Below, one piece after another: positions 56,802 to 63,999 of a stretch of DNA of 64,000 bases (its first letter is position 1; each line of letters opens with the position of its first letter). Source of the DNA: Brevundimonas intermedia (GTDB taxonomy: Bacteria > Pseudomonadota > Alphaproteobacteria > Caulobacterales > Caulobacteraceae). The position numbers and the translations under genes were made by a program. The notes under the pieces were generated by a model, which saw only the letters and a program-made list of their open reading frames with translations, searched no databases and was not told the DNA's origin. The DNA lies in NCBI RefSeq assembly GCF_004614235.1, contig NZ_SPVH01000006.1, forward strand, positions 806,001-870,000, written 5' to 3'.

Positions 56802-57599
56802 TTAGCGGGCGCGTTCGACGCCCGGCCGCAGGCGGAAGGTCAGCAGCAGCCCGCCGACCAGCAGGATGATGGCGCCGGCCAGGGCCGTGAAGGCGACGGC
56901 GGGCTTGTCCGCCTGTTCGGCGACGAAGGCGCCCAGCAGGCCCCAGGCCGTCGGCAGCGGGTAGGCCATCGTCCGCAGCACCGCCGTGACCGCCAGGGCG
57001 ACGACCACGACCGCCACGATGGCGACGATGGCCCACAGGCTGGGCGACAGGGCGGCGGGCAGGGCGTCGAAGGCCGTCACCGTCGTGATTAGATTCAGCG
57101 GCGCGGCCACCGTCAACCAACCGGCCAGGGCGGCCAGCGGCCAGACCAGCAGGATACGCTCGCGGTCCATCAGCCTCAGCGCGCGGATATGGCCCGACAC
57201 CGCCAGCAACGGCAGCAGCAGGGCGATCAGCGAGGCGAAAATCACCCCCACGCTGGCGGCCTTCAGGTTCATGGCCGCCACGATGATCCAGAAGCCGATG
57301 CCGAAGAAGGCGACGGCGGACGGCAGGCCCATCCGATTAAGCAGGGGGCTTTCGCCCGTTTGAGGCAGGGCCTGGCGGATCGCATAGGCCAGGATGCCCA
57401 CATAGATCAGGCCCCAGATCGAGAAGGCGTATCCGGCGACCCTCAGGGTGGTGTTCCCGTCGGCGGCGAACTCGGCTTGGTTCAGGCCCAGCCCGGCCAG
57501 GTTCTGAACCAGGGGCACGACGATGGCGAACAGGGCGGCAGCCAGGACGACCAGGCGCCGGGTGCGCTGGCGCGGTGTGGGGCGGATGATGGAGGACAT
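56802..57599 (-). CDS. Multi-pass membrane protein, TspO/MBR-like
   Basis: 265 residues with about eight hydrophobic helices. The first conserved part (LRVAGYAFSIWGLIYVGILAYAIRQALP) has the 'FSIWGLIY' pattern seen in tryptophan-rich sensory protein (TspO)-related membrane proteins. Later segments are more diverged (ILLVWPLAALAGWLTVAAPLNLI). This suggests a distant TspO relative that could bind tetrapyrroles or lipids, but the function is unproven. It ends by the hairpin repeat and is convergent with the small acidic genes. Confidence 0.65.
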   Translation of the reverse strand: MSSIIRPTPRQRTRRLVVLAAALFAIVVPLVQNLAGLGLNQAEFAADGNTTLRVAGYAFSIWGLIYVGILAYAIRQALPQTGESPLLNRMGLPSAVAFFGIGFWIIVAAMNLKAASVGVIFASLIALLLPLLAVSGHIRALRLMDRERILLVWPLAALAGWLTVAAPLNLITTVTAFDALPAALSPSLWAIVAIVAVVVVALAVTAVLRTMAYPLPTAWGLLGAFVAEQADKPAVAFTALAGAIILLVGGLLLTFRLRPGVERAR

Positions 57600-57715
57600 T
57601 CGGGTTCCAGTGCGACGCTTGTCGCCCCTTTACGCGCCGGACCGCCAGAAGGTTCATCCATCACGCTATAAAAGTGAAGCTTGCATTGGCGTTCGACGGC
57701 CTCATCCTGCGTGAC

Positions 57716-58099
57716 ATGACGATCAAGGCTCGCCTTCTTTGCCTGTGCCTCACCGCCTTCGCCGCCGTTGCGGTGGCAGGCGAGGGGCGGGCGCAGACCG
57801 CATCGACCCTGACCGCGCCCGTCCAAGCGGCATGGACCCGCGTCCGTTCCGCCCTGACGCCCCAGCAACAGGCCAATGAGGTTCGGGCTTTCATGGCGGC
57901 TCTGGCCTCGGCCAATGGTCGGCCGACCCTGCCGCCGCTTGATGCCCGCGACATCGCCTCGGGTCGTGCGGTGTCGCTTGACGACCCCGCCCTGCTGCTG
58001 CGCCCACAGGCGCACGAGATCACTCTGACTGTCGGTGGTCAGTTCCTGATCTTCCGCCCCCTGTCGCGCGCCAGCCTGGAGCCGTTTTTCGGTCGATAG
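57716..58099 (+). CDS. Small exported protein of unknown function
   Basis: 127 residues. The signal peptide is TIKARLLCLCLTAFAAVAVAG with cleavage near GRAQ. The mature part (RVRSALTPQQQANEVRAFMAALASANG) is helical at first and ends with a short beta section (HEITLTVGGQFLIFRPLS). I chose ATG 57716; a GTG 14 codons upstream lacks signal-peptide form. No family is recognised. It probably acts in the periplasm. Confidence 0.65.
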   Translation: MTIKARLLCLCLTAFAAVAVAGEGRAQTASTLTAPVQAAWTRVRSALTPQQQANEVRAFMAALASANGRPTLPPLDARDIASGRAVSLDDPALLLRPQAHEITLTVGGQFLIFRPLSRASLEPFFGR

Positions 58100-58157
58100 G
58101 AACAATCGCCGCGACCGAACGGTTGTCAGGGTCAGCCTTCAACACAGGAAGACCCCC

Positions 58158-58361
58158 ATGGCCGATCCCGACACCGACAACGACACGCCCTCGCTCGAAG
58201 ACGAGGTCGAAGCCAACCGGGCCATCGAACAGGGCCTCGGCGTTGGCGCGCGCGAGCTGGCCGCCCAGCGCGAGCCCGGCGAAAAGGCGTCAGACGATGC
58301 AGACCAAGACGACCGGGCCGCCGACCTTTCCGACGGTCGGGCTCAGGTCAAGGATATCTGA
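58158..58361 (+). CDS. Small acidic protein of unknown function
   Basis: 67 residues, rich in Asp and Glu (PDTDNDTPSLEDEVEANRAIEQG; EKASDDADQDDRAADLSDG), probably disordered and soluble. CAGGAAG precedes the ATG at useful distance. It resembles in character the two small acidic genes at 56253-56641, although I see no sequence alignment between them. No family is recognised. Confidence 0.6.
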   Translation: MADPDTDNDTPSLEDEVEANRAIEQGLGVGARELAAQREPGEKASDDADQDDRAADLSDGRAQVKDI

Positions 58362-58369
58362 GACCCGCT

Positions 58370-58457
58370 TCAGGGCTCCATCTTGAAGTTGACGGCGAAG
58401 CGGATCATGCGGACGGCCAGGGGCGTCGTCGCTGAGCCCGCCAGCCCGCGGTCACCG
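58370..58457 (-). pseudogene. Possible 3' remnant of an outer-membrane barrel gene
   Basis: Directly after the purQ stop, one minus-strand frame runs about 29 codons to a TGA and ends TTPLAVRMIRFAVNFKMEP. The alternating hydrophobic pattern with an aromatic near the end is typical of the last strand of a beta-barrel protein, and nearly every codon ends in G or C as in real genes here. No start or upstream part exists, because purQ occupies the space. It could be the leftover end of a deleted gene, or chance. Confidence 0.35.
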
Positions 58458-59120
58458 TCAAGCGGCGGCGTAGATGCTCTGGAACAGCGTCGCGCCGTCG
58501 GCCGAGCCTAGTTCGGCCTCGAAGGCGCGGTCCGGGTGGGGCATCATGCCAAGGACGTTGCCGCGCGCGTTCTGGATGCCGGCGATGTCGTTGACCGAGC
58601 CGTTGGGGTTGTCGACGTAGCGGAACACGACCTGTCCCTCGCCCTCGATCCGGGCCAGGGTCTCGGCGTCGGCGAAGAAGTTTCCGTCGCCGTTGCCCTG
58701 GGTCATCGTGACTTCGGCTTGGCCCTCATAGCCGGCGGTGAAGCGGGTCTGGCCGTTGGCGACGGTCAGGGCGATGGGCTTGCAGACGTATTTCAGGCCC
58801 TTGTTGCGCAGCAGGGCGCCGGGCAGCATTCCGGCCTCGCACAGGATCTGGAAGCCGTTGCAGATGCCGACCACGGCGACGCCGTCGTCCGCCGCCTTCT
58901 TCACCGCCTGCATCACCGGCGATTGGGCCGCCATGGCGCCGCAGCGCAGATAGTCGCCGTAGGAAAAGCCGCCGGGAATGACGATCAGGTCCAGGCCCGA
59001 CGGCAGTTCGGTGTCTGCGTGCCACACCATGGAGACGGGCTCGCTGGTGGAGCGTTCGACGGCGACCTTGCAGTCGCGATCACAGTTGGAACCGGGGAAG
59101 ACGATGACGGCTGCGCTCAT
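58458..59120 (-). CDS. purQ: Phosphoribosylformylglycinamidine synthase subunit PurQ
   Basis: 220 residues, the class I glutaminase that feeds ammonia to PurL. The nucleophile Cys is in [15 protein letters not shown], the oxyanion region is [15 protein letters not shown], and the His-x-x partner is [24 protein letters not shown] opens the protein; ATG 59120 is chosen because [10 protein letters not shown] is the usual start. The coiled-coil gene upstream is 33 bases away. Confidence 0.95.
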   Translation of the reverse strand: MSAAVIVFPGSNCDRDCKVAVERSTSEPVSMVWHADTELPSGLDLIVIPGGFSYGDYLRCGAMAAQSPVMQAVKKAADDGVAVVGICNGFQILCEAGMLPGALLRNKGLKYVCKPIALTVANGQTRFTAGYEGQAEVTMTQGNGDGNFFADAETLARIEGEGQVVFRYVDNPNGSVNDIAGIQNARGNVLGMMPHPDRAFEAELGSADGATLFQSIYAAA

Positions 59121-59153
59121 GGCGCGGCCCTCTAGCACCGTTTTCGGGAAATG

Positions 59154-59384
59154 TCAGTGCGCGGGTTCGAGAAGACCTAGGCGCGTTTCGATCCGGCCGA
59201 GACGGGCGTCGTGACGATCGACGATCTGATAGATGTTCGCGATGTCCTGACCCAAGCCAGTGATGTGGGTTCGGATAGCCTGAAGCTCGCCCTTCACGTC
59301 CCGGATGTCCGCTTTCACGGATCCGAGGTCGTGCTGCATGGACTTCAGCACTTCGTAGATCAGGTCATTGGTCACTTCGGCCAT
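59154..59384 (-). CDS. Small coiled-coil protein
   Basis: 76 residues, almost fully coiled coil: EVLKSMQHDLGSVKADIRDVKGE, then GLGQDIANIYQIVDRHDARLGRIETRLGLLE. It has no membrane segment. Such short coiled coils occur widely in alphaproteobacteria without known function. It is between the MFS transporter and purQ on the same strand. Confidence 0.75.
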   Translation of the reverse strand: MAEVTNDLIYEVLKSMQHDLGSVKADIRDVKGELQAIRTHITGLGQDIANIYQIVDRHDARLGRIETRLGLLEPAH

Positions 59385-59421
59385 GTCTCATCCTAACAGA
59401 ATCGCTGGCGGAGTGAAACGC

Positions 59422-60630
59422 TCAGGTTGAAGCCGTCACGCGCGACCGACCCGTCAGCCAGGCGATCAGGAAGATGGCGAACCCGCCCAGCGACAGGCCC
59501 ACGCCGACCCAAGCGGTCGAGGTCCAGCCGTAACCCGCCGCGATGGCCATGCCGCCCAGCAGGGGGCCGATGGCGTTGGCGGTGTTGAAGGCCGAGTGGT
59601 TCAGCGCAGCTGCCAGGGTCTGGGCGTCGCCGGCGACGTCCATCAGTCGCGTCTGCAACACCGAGCCCAGGCCGCCGCCTCCGCCGATCAGGAAGACGAC
59701 GCCCATCACGGCCCACAGATTCGACGCCGCCATGGGATACAGCGCCAGAGCCGCCGCGCTCCACAGCAACAGGCCGCCCGCCGCCTTGAACCCCACATGG
59801 TCGGCCGCCCAGGCGCCCAGGATGTTGCCCAGGAACATGCCGACGCCGAAGACGGCGAAGACCCAGGGCAGCACCTCGGCCCCCACGCCCGTCACCGCCT
59901 GCAGCGTCGAGGCCAGATAGGCGTAGACCGCAAACATGCCGCCGAAGCCGACGGCGCCGACGCCCAGCGTCAGCCAGACCTGTCCCCGCTTCAGCGCGCC
60001 CAGCTCTCGCCAAGGGCTGGCGTCGGGGTGGGCCGGATCGCGCGGGGCGAACAGGGCGACCAGCGCCATGGTGATCACCGCCAGCACGCCCACGATGGCG
60101 AAGGTCCAGCGCCAGCCATAGGCATGGCTGATGATGTTGACGACGGGCACGCCCAACACCGTCCCGACCGTCAGCCCCATCAGGATGGTCGAGACGGCGC
60201 GTGTGCGGAAATGCAGCGGCACGATGGAGGCGGCGACCAGGGCCGCCACTCCGAAATAGGCCCCGTGGGGCAGGCCGCTGAGGAAGCGGAACACCAGCAT
60301 CCAGCCGTAGGTGGGCGCCAAGGCGCTGAGCACATTGCCGACGGCGAACAGGGCCATGAAGCCGATCAGCAGATGCCAGCGCGGCAGCCGCGCCCCCAGC
60401 ACCGCCAGGATCGGCGCCCCCACCACGACGCCTGCGGCATAGGCGCTGATGACATGGCCGGCGGTCGGCGCATCGACGCCCAGGCCTGCGGCGAAGTCGG
60501 GCAGGATGCTCATGGCCGCGAACTCGGTCACGCCGATGGCGAACCCACCCATGGCCAGGGCGATCAGCACGAGTGCGACCGCCCCGCGCGAGCGGATGGG
60601 AAGGGCGGTGTCGAGGGCGGCGTCTGTCAT
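59422..60630 (-). CDS. MFS transporter, DHA1 (AraJ/drug efflux) group
   Basis: 402 residues with 12 helices. The first half carries GVTEFAAMSILPDFAAGLGV (motif D1-like) and the loop motif A region LGARLPRWHLLIGFMALFAVGN. The second half has LGNILGAWAADHVGFKAAGG and the late helix ALNHSAFNTANAIGPLLGG. The DHA1/AraJ group exports sugars, purines (PbuE) or drugs. Given the purine genes nearby, a purine exporter is conceivable but not shown. ATG 60630 is preferred over one four codons earlier. Confidence 0.92.
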   Translation of the reverse strand: MTDAALDTALPIRSRGAVALVLIALAMGGFAIGVTEFAAMSILPDFAAGLGVDAPTAGHVISAYAAGVVVGAPILAVLGARLPRWHLLIGFMALFAVGNVLSALAPTYGWMLVFRFLSGLPHGAYFGVAALVAASIVPLHFRTRAVSTILMGLTVGTVLGVPVVNIISHAYGWRWTFAIVGVLAVITMALVALFAPRDPAHPDASPWRELGALKRGQVWLTLGVGAVGFGGMFAVYAYLASTLQAVTGVGAEVLPWVFAVFGVGMFLGNILGAWAADHVGFKAAGGLLLWSAAALALYPMAASNLWAVMGVVFLIGGGGGLGSVLQTRLMDVAGDAQTLAAALNHSAFNTANAIGPLLGGMAIAAGYGWTSTAWVGVGLSLGGFAIFLIAWLTGRSRVTAST

Positions 60631-60682
60631 GTTGCGCTGCAAACTAATCAGCGTTCATGACACCACAAGGGCGGCCGGCCGA

Positions 60683-61162
60683 TCAGCCCTTGTTTTCGTA
60701 GGTCGCCGTGATCGACGCCTTGGCGAGGGTGTGGAAGTGCAGATTGAAGCCGAACACGGCGCCCGAGTTGTCGGCCGTGACGTCCAGGCTTTCCACATCC
60801 ACGGCGAAGACGGTGAAGATGTAGCGGTGCGGACCATGGCCGGGAGGCGGGGCGGCGCCGCCGAAGCCGGCCTGTCCATAGTCGGTGCGGCCCTGGATGG
60901 CGCTGTGCGGCAGGTGGCCGCCGGACGATCCGGCCCCGCTGGCCAACTCGGTCACATCGGCAGGGATGTTGGCCACGGTCCAGTGCCAGAAGCCCGAGCC
61001 GGTCGGCGCATCGGGATCGTAGCAGGTGATCGCATAGCTCTTGGTGCCCTCCGGCGCCCCGGACCAGGCGAGGTGCGGGGACAGATTGCCCTTGGCGTGA
61101 ACCTGGGCGTCCGGCAGCACGCCGCCGTCCTGAATGTCGGTGGAGGTGAGGGTGAAGGTCAT
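60683..61162 (-). CDS. YbhB/YbcL family (PEBP-like) protein
   Basis: 159 residues with the phosphatidylethanolamine-binding fold: NLSPHLAWSGAPEGTKSYAITCYDPDAPTGSGFWHWTVANIP and the ligand pocket HGPHRYIFTVFAVD. Bacterial members have no proven function. GGAG five bases before ATG 61162 fixes the start; a longer frame would begin inside the hairpin repeat. It lies downstream of purS on the same strand. Confidence 0.93.
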   Translation of the reverse strand: MTFTLTSTDIQDGGVLPDAQVHAKGNLSPHLAWSGAPEGTKSYAITCYDPDAPTGSGFWHWTVANIPADVTELASGAGSSGGHLPHSAIQGRTDYGQAGFGGAAPPPGHGPHRYIFTVFAVDVESLDVTADNSGAVFGFNLHFHTLAKASITATYENKG

Positions 61163-61220
61163 TGGCGCTCCGTCAATCAAGCCGTCTGCTAAACTGGCGT
61201 CGATGTCGAAGGATGCAACC

Positions 61221-61250
61221 GTCTCCTCCCCCATGAAATGGGGAGGAGAC
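61221..61250. repeat. Palindromic hairpin after purS
   Basis: GTCTCCTCCC (61221-61230) and GGGAGGAGAC (61241-61250) form a 10-bp perfect stem, extended by CCAT/ATGG around a 3-base loop. The arms resemble the repeat at 39870-40018 (CTCCTCCC...GGGAGGAG). It may terminate the purine operon or be a member of the same repeat family. Confidence 0.65.
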
Positions 61251-61258
61251 GACAGATT

Positions 61259-61495
61259 TTAAGTCGCCTCGATGCGGTAGCTTTCGATCACCGTATTGGC
61301 GAGCAGTTGCTCGCACATTTTCTTGGCTTCGGCCTGCGGGTCTTCGGCGCCGGTGAGGTCGAACTCGATCAGCTTGCCGACGCGGGCGTTCGAGACGCCC
61401 GACCAGCCCAGACCCTGCAGGGCGCCTTCGACGGCCTTGCCCTGGACGTCCAGGACGCCGGGCTTGAGGAAGACGTGAACCTTGATTTTGGCCAT
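61259..61495 (-). CDS. purS: Phosphoribosylformylglycinamidine synthase subunit PurS
   Basis: 78 residues. PurS bridges PurL and PurQ. KIKVHVFLKPGVLDVQGKAVEGALQGLGW and the closing KKMCEQLLANTVIESYRIE match the family. The ATG overlaps the vapD stop as TGATG. It is the last gene of a four-gene unit starting with purC. Confidence 0.95.
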   Translation of the reverse strand: MAKIKVHVFLKPGVLDVQGKAVEGALQGLGWSGVSNARVGKLIEFDLTGAEDPQAEAKKMCEQLLANTVIESYRIEAT

Positions 61496-61779
61496 CAGCC
61501 GTTGCCTTTCATGAAGGGGGTGAAGTCGGACCATTGTTCGATGCGGAAGGCTCGAACATCCCGAACACATTGTGGGAACCACGTCAGCGCCTTCAGCGCG
61601 TTCATGGTTTGAAGCAGATTAGCCAGGTCCTCGACCTCGGTGACGTAGACGCTGCCCTGGATGCGAGCGAAGCCGTAGCGCTTGAGCGTGCGGCCGATCT
61701 CGTCATAGGCCTGGGTCACGCCTTTCGGGTGGACGGCTTCCGTTTCTGCCACCGCCAGGTCGAAAGCGATGGCGAACAT
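61495..61779 (-). CDS. vapD: VapD-like (Cas2-fold) ribonuclease protein
   Basis: 94 residues. FAIAFDLAVAETEAVHPKG opens with the strand carrying the conserved Asp of VapD/Cas2-like folds. QAYDEIGRTLKRYGFARIQGSVYVTEVEDLANLLQTMNAL and WFPQCVRDVRAFRIEQWSDFT follow the VapD family pattern. VapD proteins are mRNA endonucleases that act as toxins or in stress. It lies between a DUF5397-like gene and purS, overlapping each by one base (TGATG). No CRISPR array or Cas1 is nearby, so a Cas2 role is not supported. Confidence 0.85.
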   Translation of the reverse strand: MFAIAFDLAVAETEAVHPKGVTQAYDEIGRTLKRYGFARIQGSVYVTEVEDLANLLQTMNALKALTWFPQCVRDVRAFRIEQWSDFTPFMKGNG

Positions 61780-61985
61780 CAGGCCCTGGGATCCTGTCGG
61801 GCGGCAGCGGCGGGATAGGTCAGTTCCTCGCCGCTTTGGACGACACGAATCCTAACCCTGTCGTCGCCGCTGGGACCGAGGATTTCGTAAAGGGGGCCTT
61901 CTGCGCCGAAGTGGCGAAACCGTGCGACGCCCGTCATATCGACGTCGTGGGCGAACACGGCTCCGGTCTCTTCGACGCTGCTCAT
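61779..61985 (-). CDS. DUF5397-like small protein, candidate VapX-type antitoxin partner
   Basis: 68 residues: [20 protein letters not shown], then FRHFGAEGPLYEILGPSGDDRVRIRVVQSGEELTYPAAAARQDP. The 'YEILGPxGxxxVRIRVxxSGEELxYP' pattern is what I recall of DUF5397 proteins, which sit directly before vapD. In Haemophilus the small partner VapX counteracts VapD. A similar role is inferred from position. The ATG overlaps the purC stop by one base. Confidence 0.72.
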   Translation of the reverse strand: MSSVEETGAVFAHDVDMTGVARFRHFGAEGPLYEILGPSGDDRVRIRVVQSGEELTYPAAAARQDPRA

Positions 61986-62743
61986 CAATGCAGGCCGCCC
62001 TGGATCACCGTCGGCATGCCTTTCATGATGCCCAGGCGACGCGCGACTTCGGTATAGCTTTCGATGACATTGCCGAGATCGCGGCGGAAGCGATCCTTGT
62101 CCAGCTTCTCGCCGGTGGTTGTGTCCCACAGGCGGCAGCTGTCGGGGCTGATCTCGTCGGCCAGCAGCACGCGGCTGAAGTCGTTTTCCCAGACGCGGCC
62201 GAACTCGATCTTGAAGTCGACCAGGGTGATGCCGACCGCGCTGAACATGCCCGACAGATAGTCGTTCACGCGCACGGTCATGGCCAGCATGTCGTCCAGT
62301 TCCTGGGTCGAGGCCCAGTTGAAGGCGGTGATGTGCTCTTCGGTGACCATCGGGTCGTTGAGCTCATCCTTCTTGTAGTAGAATTCGATGATCGAGCGGG
62401 GCAGGGGCGTGCCTTCCTCGATGCCCAGGCGCTGGCTCATCGAGCCGGCGACGATGTTGCGGCAGACGACTTCCAGCGGAATGATCTCGACTTCGCGGAT
62501 CAACTGCTCGCGCAGGTTCAGGCGTTTGATGAAGTGGTTGGTCACGCCGATGCCGTTCAGGCGCGACATGATGAATTCGCTGATCTGGTTGTTGACCACG
62601 CCCTTGCCTTCTAGGACCGCCTTCTTCTGCGCGTTGAACGCGGTGGCGTCGTCCTTGAAATACTGGATCAGGGTGCCGGGCTCGGGTCCTTCGTACAGGA
62701 TCTTGGCCTTGCCTTCGTAGATCTTCTTGCGCTTGCTGTTCAT
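61985..62743 (-). CDS. purC: Phosphoribosylaminoimidazole-succinocarboxamide synthase
   Basis: 252 residues. It joins CAIR and aspartate to give SAICAR. Conserved blocks: [57 protein letters not shown] and [17 protein letters not shown] 62743 ([12 protein letters not shown]) begins the domain. It is the first gene of the purC-DUF5397-vapD-purS unit. Confidence 0.96.
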   Translation of the reverse strand: MNSKRKKIYEGKAKILYEGPEPGTLIQYFKDDATAFNAQKKAVLEGKGVVNNQISEFIMSRLNGIGVTNHFIKRLNLREQLIREVEIIPLEVVCRNIVAGSMSQRLGIEEGTPLPRSIIEFYYKKDELNDPMVTEEHITAFNWASTQELDDMLAMTVRVNDYLSGMFSAVGITLVDFKIEFGRVWENDFSRVLLADEISPDSCRLWDTTTGEKLDKDRFRRDLGNVIESYTEVARRLGIMKGMPTVIQGGLH

Positions 62744-63032
62744 GGTCCGGTCCCGGCTTACGGGCGCCCTCCAGAAACAAAAATCGCGCGGCCATTTTTG
62801 GATGGGGAAGACCCGGTCCTGGCGGCGCGTTTCGGAATCGTTCGGGCAGTCAATCTCGTTCGGCGTCTCCTTAGCCGAAGGCGGGCCTCGATACAAATGA
62901 GGATGGCGACGCGCGGATTGGATGGGGACAGGATGTCCACCCGACTGAAGTCAGGTTGCGTTCATGGACGGGCGGTCTATAGACGGCGCTTGCCCCGACG
63001 TTAGCGGGGTGGACGGAGCTTTGCTGAGCGAA

Positions 63033-63356
63033 ATGACGACCTTCGACGATCGGGAAAAGGCCTTCGAGGCTAAATACGCCCTCGATCAGGAGCAGGAATT
63101 CAAGGCCATCGCCCGGCGCAACCGGATGCTGGGCCTGTGGGCTGCCGAAAAGATGGGCCTGTCGAGCGAGAGCGCGGATCAATACGCCGCCGCCGTCGTG
63201 CGCGCCGATTTCGAGCAGCCGGGCGACGAGGACGTGTTCCGCAAGGTCGCCGGCGACTTCAAGGCCTCGGGCCTGTCGGTGTCGGAAGGTGAGATTCGCT
63301 CCAAGATCGACGAGCTGGCCTCGATCGCCCGCGAAGGCATTCGCGCCGGCGAATAA
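63033..63356 (+). CDS. DUF1476 protein, F1-ATPase zeta-type inhibitor subunit
   Basis: 107 residues. MTTFDDREKAFEAKYALDQ, RNRMLGLWAAEKMGLS, and ADFEQPGDEDVFRKV match the DUF1476 family. In Paracoccus and related alphaproteobacteria this protein (zeta) binds F1-ATPase and blocks ATP hydrolysis. The ATG at 63033 begins the conserved domain and has only a weak ribosome site; a small hairpin (CCCCG/CGGGG, 62993-63009) lies in the leader. It is divergent from purC. Confidence 0.92.
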   Translation: MTTFDDREKAFEAKYALDQEQEFKAIARRNRMLGLWAAEKMGLSSESADQYAAAVVRADFEQPGDEDVFRKVAGDFKASGLSVSEGEIRSKIDELASIAREGIRAGE

Positions 63357-63388
63357 GTCCTAGGCCTTCGGGCTGATCCGAGAATTCG

Positions 63389-63426
63389 AAAGGGCCGCAC
63401 CCGGGGGAAAGTGCGGCCCTTTCTTT
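63389..63426 (+). terminator. Intrinsic terminator after the DUF1476 gene
   Basis: A 12-bp perfect stem (AAAGGGCCGCAC with GTGCGGCCCTTT, loop of 10 bases) is followed by CTTTTC, starting about 30 bases after the stop. Its GGGCCGCA/TGCGGCCC core is like that of the terminator at 2429. Confidence 0.85.
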
Positions 63427-63500
63427 TCGCCGGGGACGTTGGGGGATGTCTTACCCGGCGTAGTGTGCGTCTCGCGCCCTTGAAGAACACGAGCGCCGAG

Positions 63501-63542
63501 ATTTGGTTTCAGGCGTTCCCGCCCGAAACCAAATTATTTTTT
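63501..63542 (+). terminator. Terminator-like hairpin before the fasciclin gene end
   Basis: ATTTGGTTTC (63501-63510) pairs with GAAACCAAAT (63525-63534), with GGCG/CGCC continuing inside, and TTATTTTTT follows on the plus strand. The T-run overlaps the fasciclin stop codon. On the plus strand it is a complete terminator; for the minus-strand fasciclin gene it gives only the hairpin. Confidence 0.65.
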
Positions 63543-63999
63543 ACGGCATCAGAACCGTGTCCACGACGTGGACCACGCCGTTGGATTGACCCACGTCGGC
63601 CTGGGTGATGGTGGACGTGCCGCCCTTGGCGTCGGTGATGACCCAGGTGTTGTTCGGGCCGGCCGAAACCTTCAGCTCTTCGCCCTGAACCGTCTTCAGC
63701 GTGGCGGTTCCACCGTTGGCCTGGGCCTGGGCGGCGATGTCGGCGGCCGTCAGGCGACCGGCGACCACGTGATAGGTCAGGATCTTGGTCAGGTCGGCCT
63801 TCATCGCCGGCTGCATCAGGCTGGTGCGCGTCGCCTCGGGGATCTTCTCGAAGGCGGCGTTGTCAGGCGCGAAGACGGTGAAGGGGCCGGGGCCCTGCAG
63901 CGTCTCGACCAGACCGGCGGCGGTCACGGCCGACACCAGGGTGCTGAGGTTCGACGCCTTGGACGCATTGGCGACGATGGTTTCGTTGGGGCTCATGGC
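63541..63999 (-). CDS. Fasciclin (FAS1) domain protein, 5' end beyond the window
   Basis: About 150 residues visible. They contain one FAS1 domain: NLSTLVSAVTAAGLVETLQGPGPFTVFAPDNAAFEKIP (first conserved box), then LTYHVVAGRLTAADI and the second box NGVVHVVDTVLMP. The frame is open at the right edge; an ATG at 63996 starts just before the domain, but members usually have a signal peptide, so the true start is probably outside. FAS1 proteins are exported adhesion or matrix proteins. Confidence 0.9.
   Translation of the reverse strand, partial: AMSPNETIVANASKASNLSTLVSAVTAAGLVETLQGPGPFTVFAPDNAAFEKIPEATRTSLMQPAMKADLTKILTYHVVAGRLTAADIAAQAQANGGTATLKTVQGEELKVSAGPNNTWVITDAKGGTSTITQADVGQSNGVVHVVDTVLMP

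Noticed and set aside
61163-61234. Longer YbhB-like protein starting at 61234
   Set aside because: The extra 24 codons start inside a hairpin repeat. GGAG before ATG 61162 and family length support the short form.
61495-61779. VapD-like protein as a Cas2 of a CRISPR system
   Set aside because: The fold is related, but there are no repeats with spacers, no Cas1 and no other cas gene; the DUF5397-like partner points to VapD.
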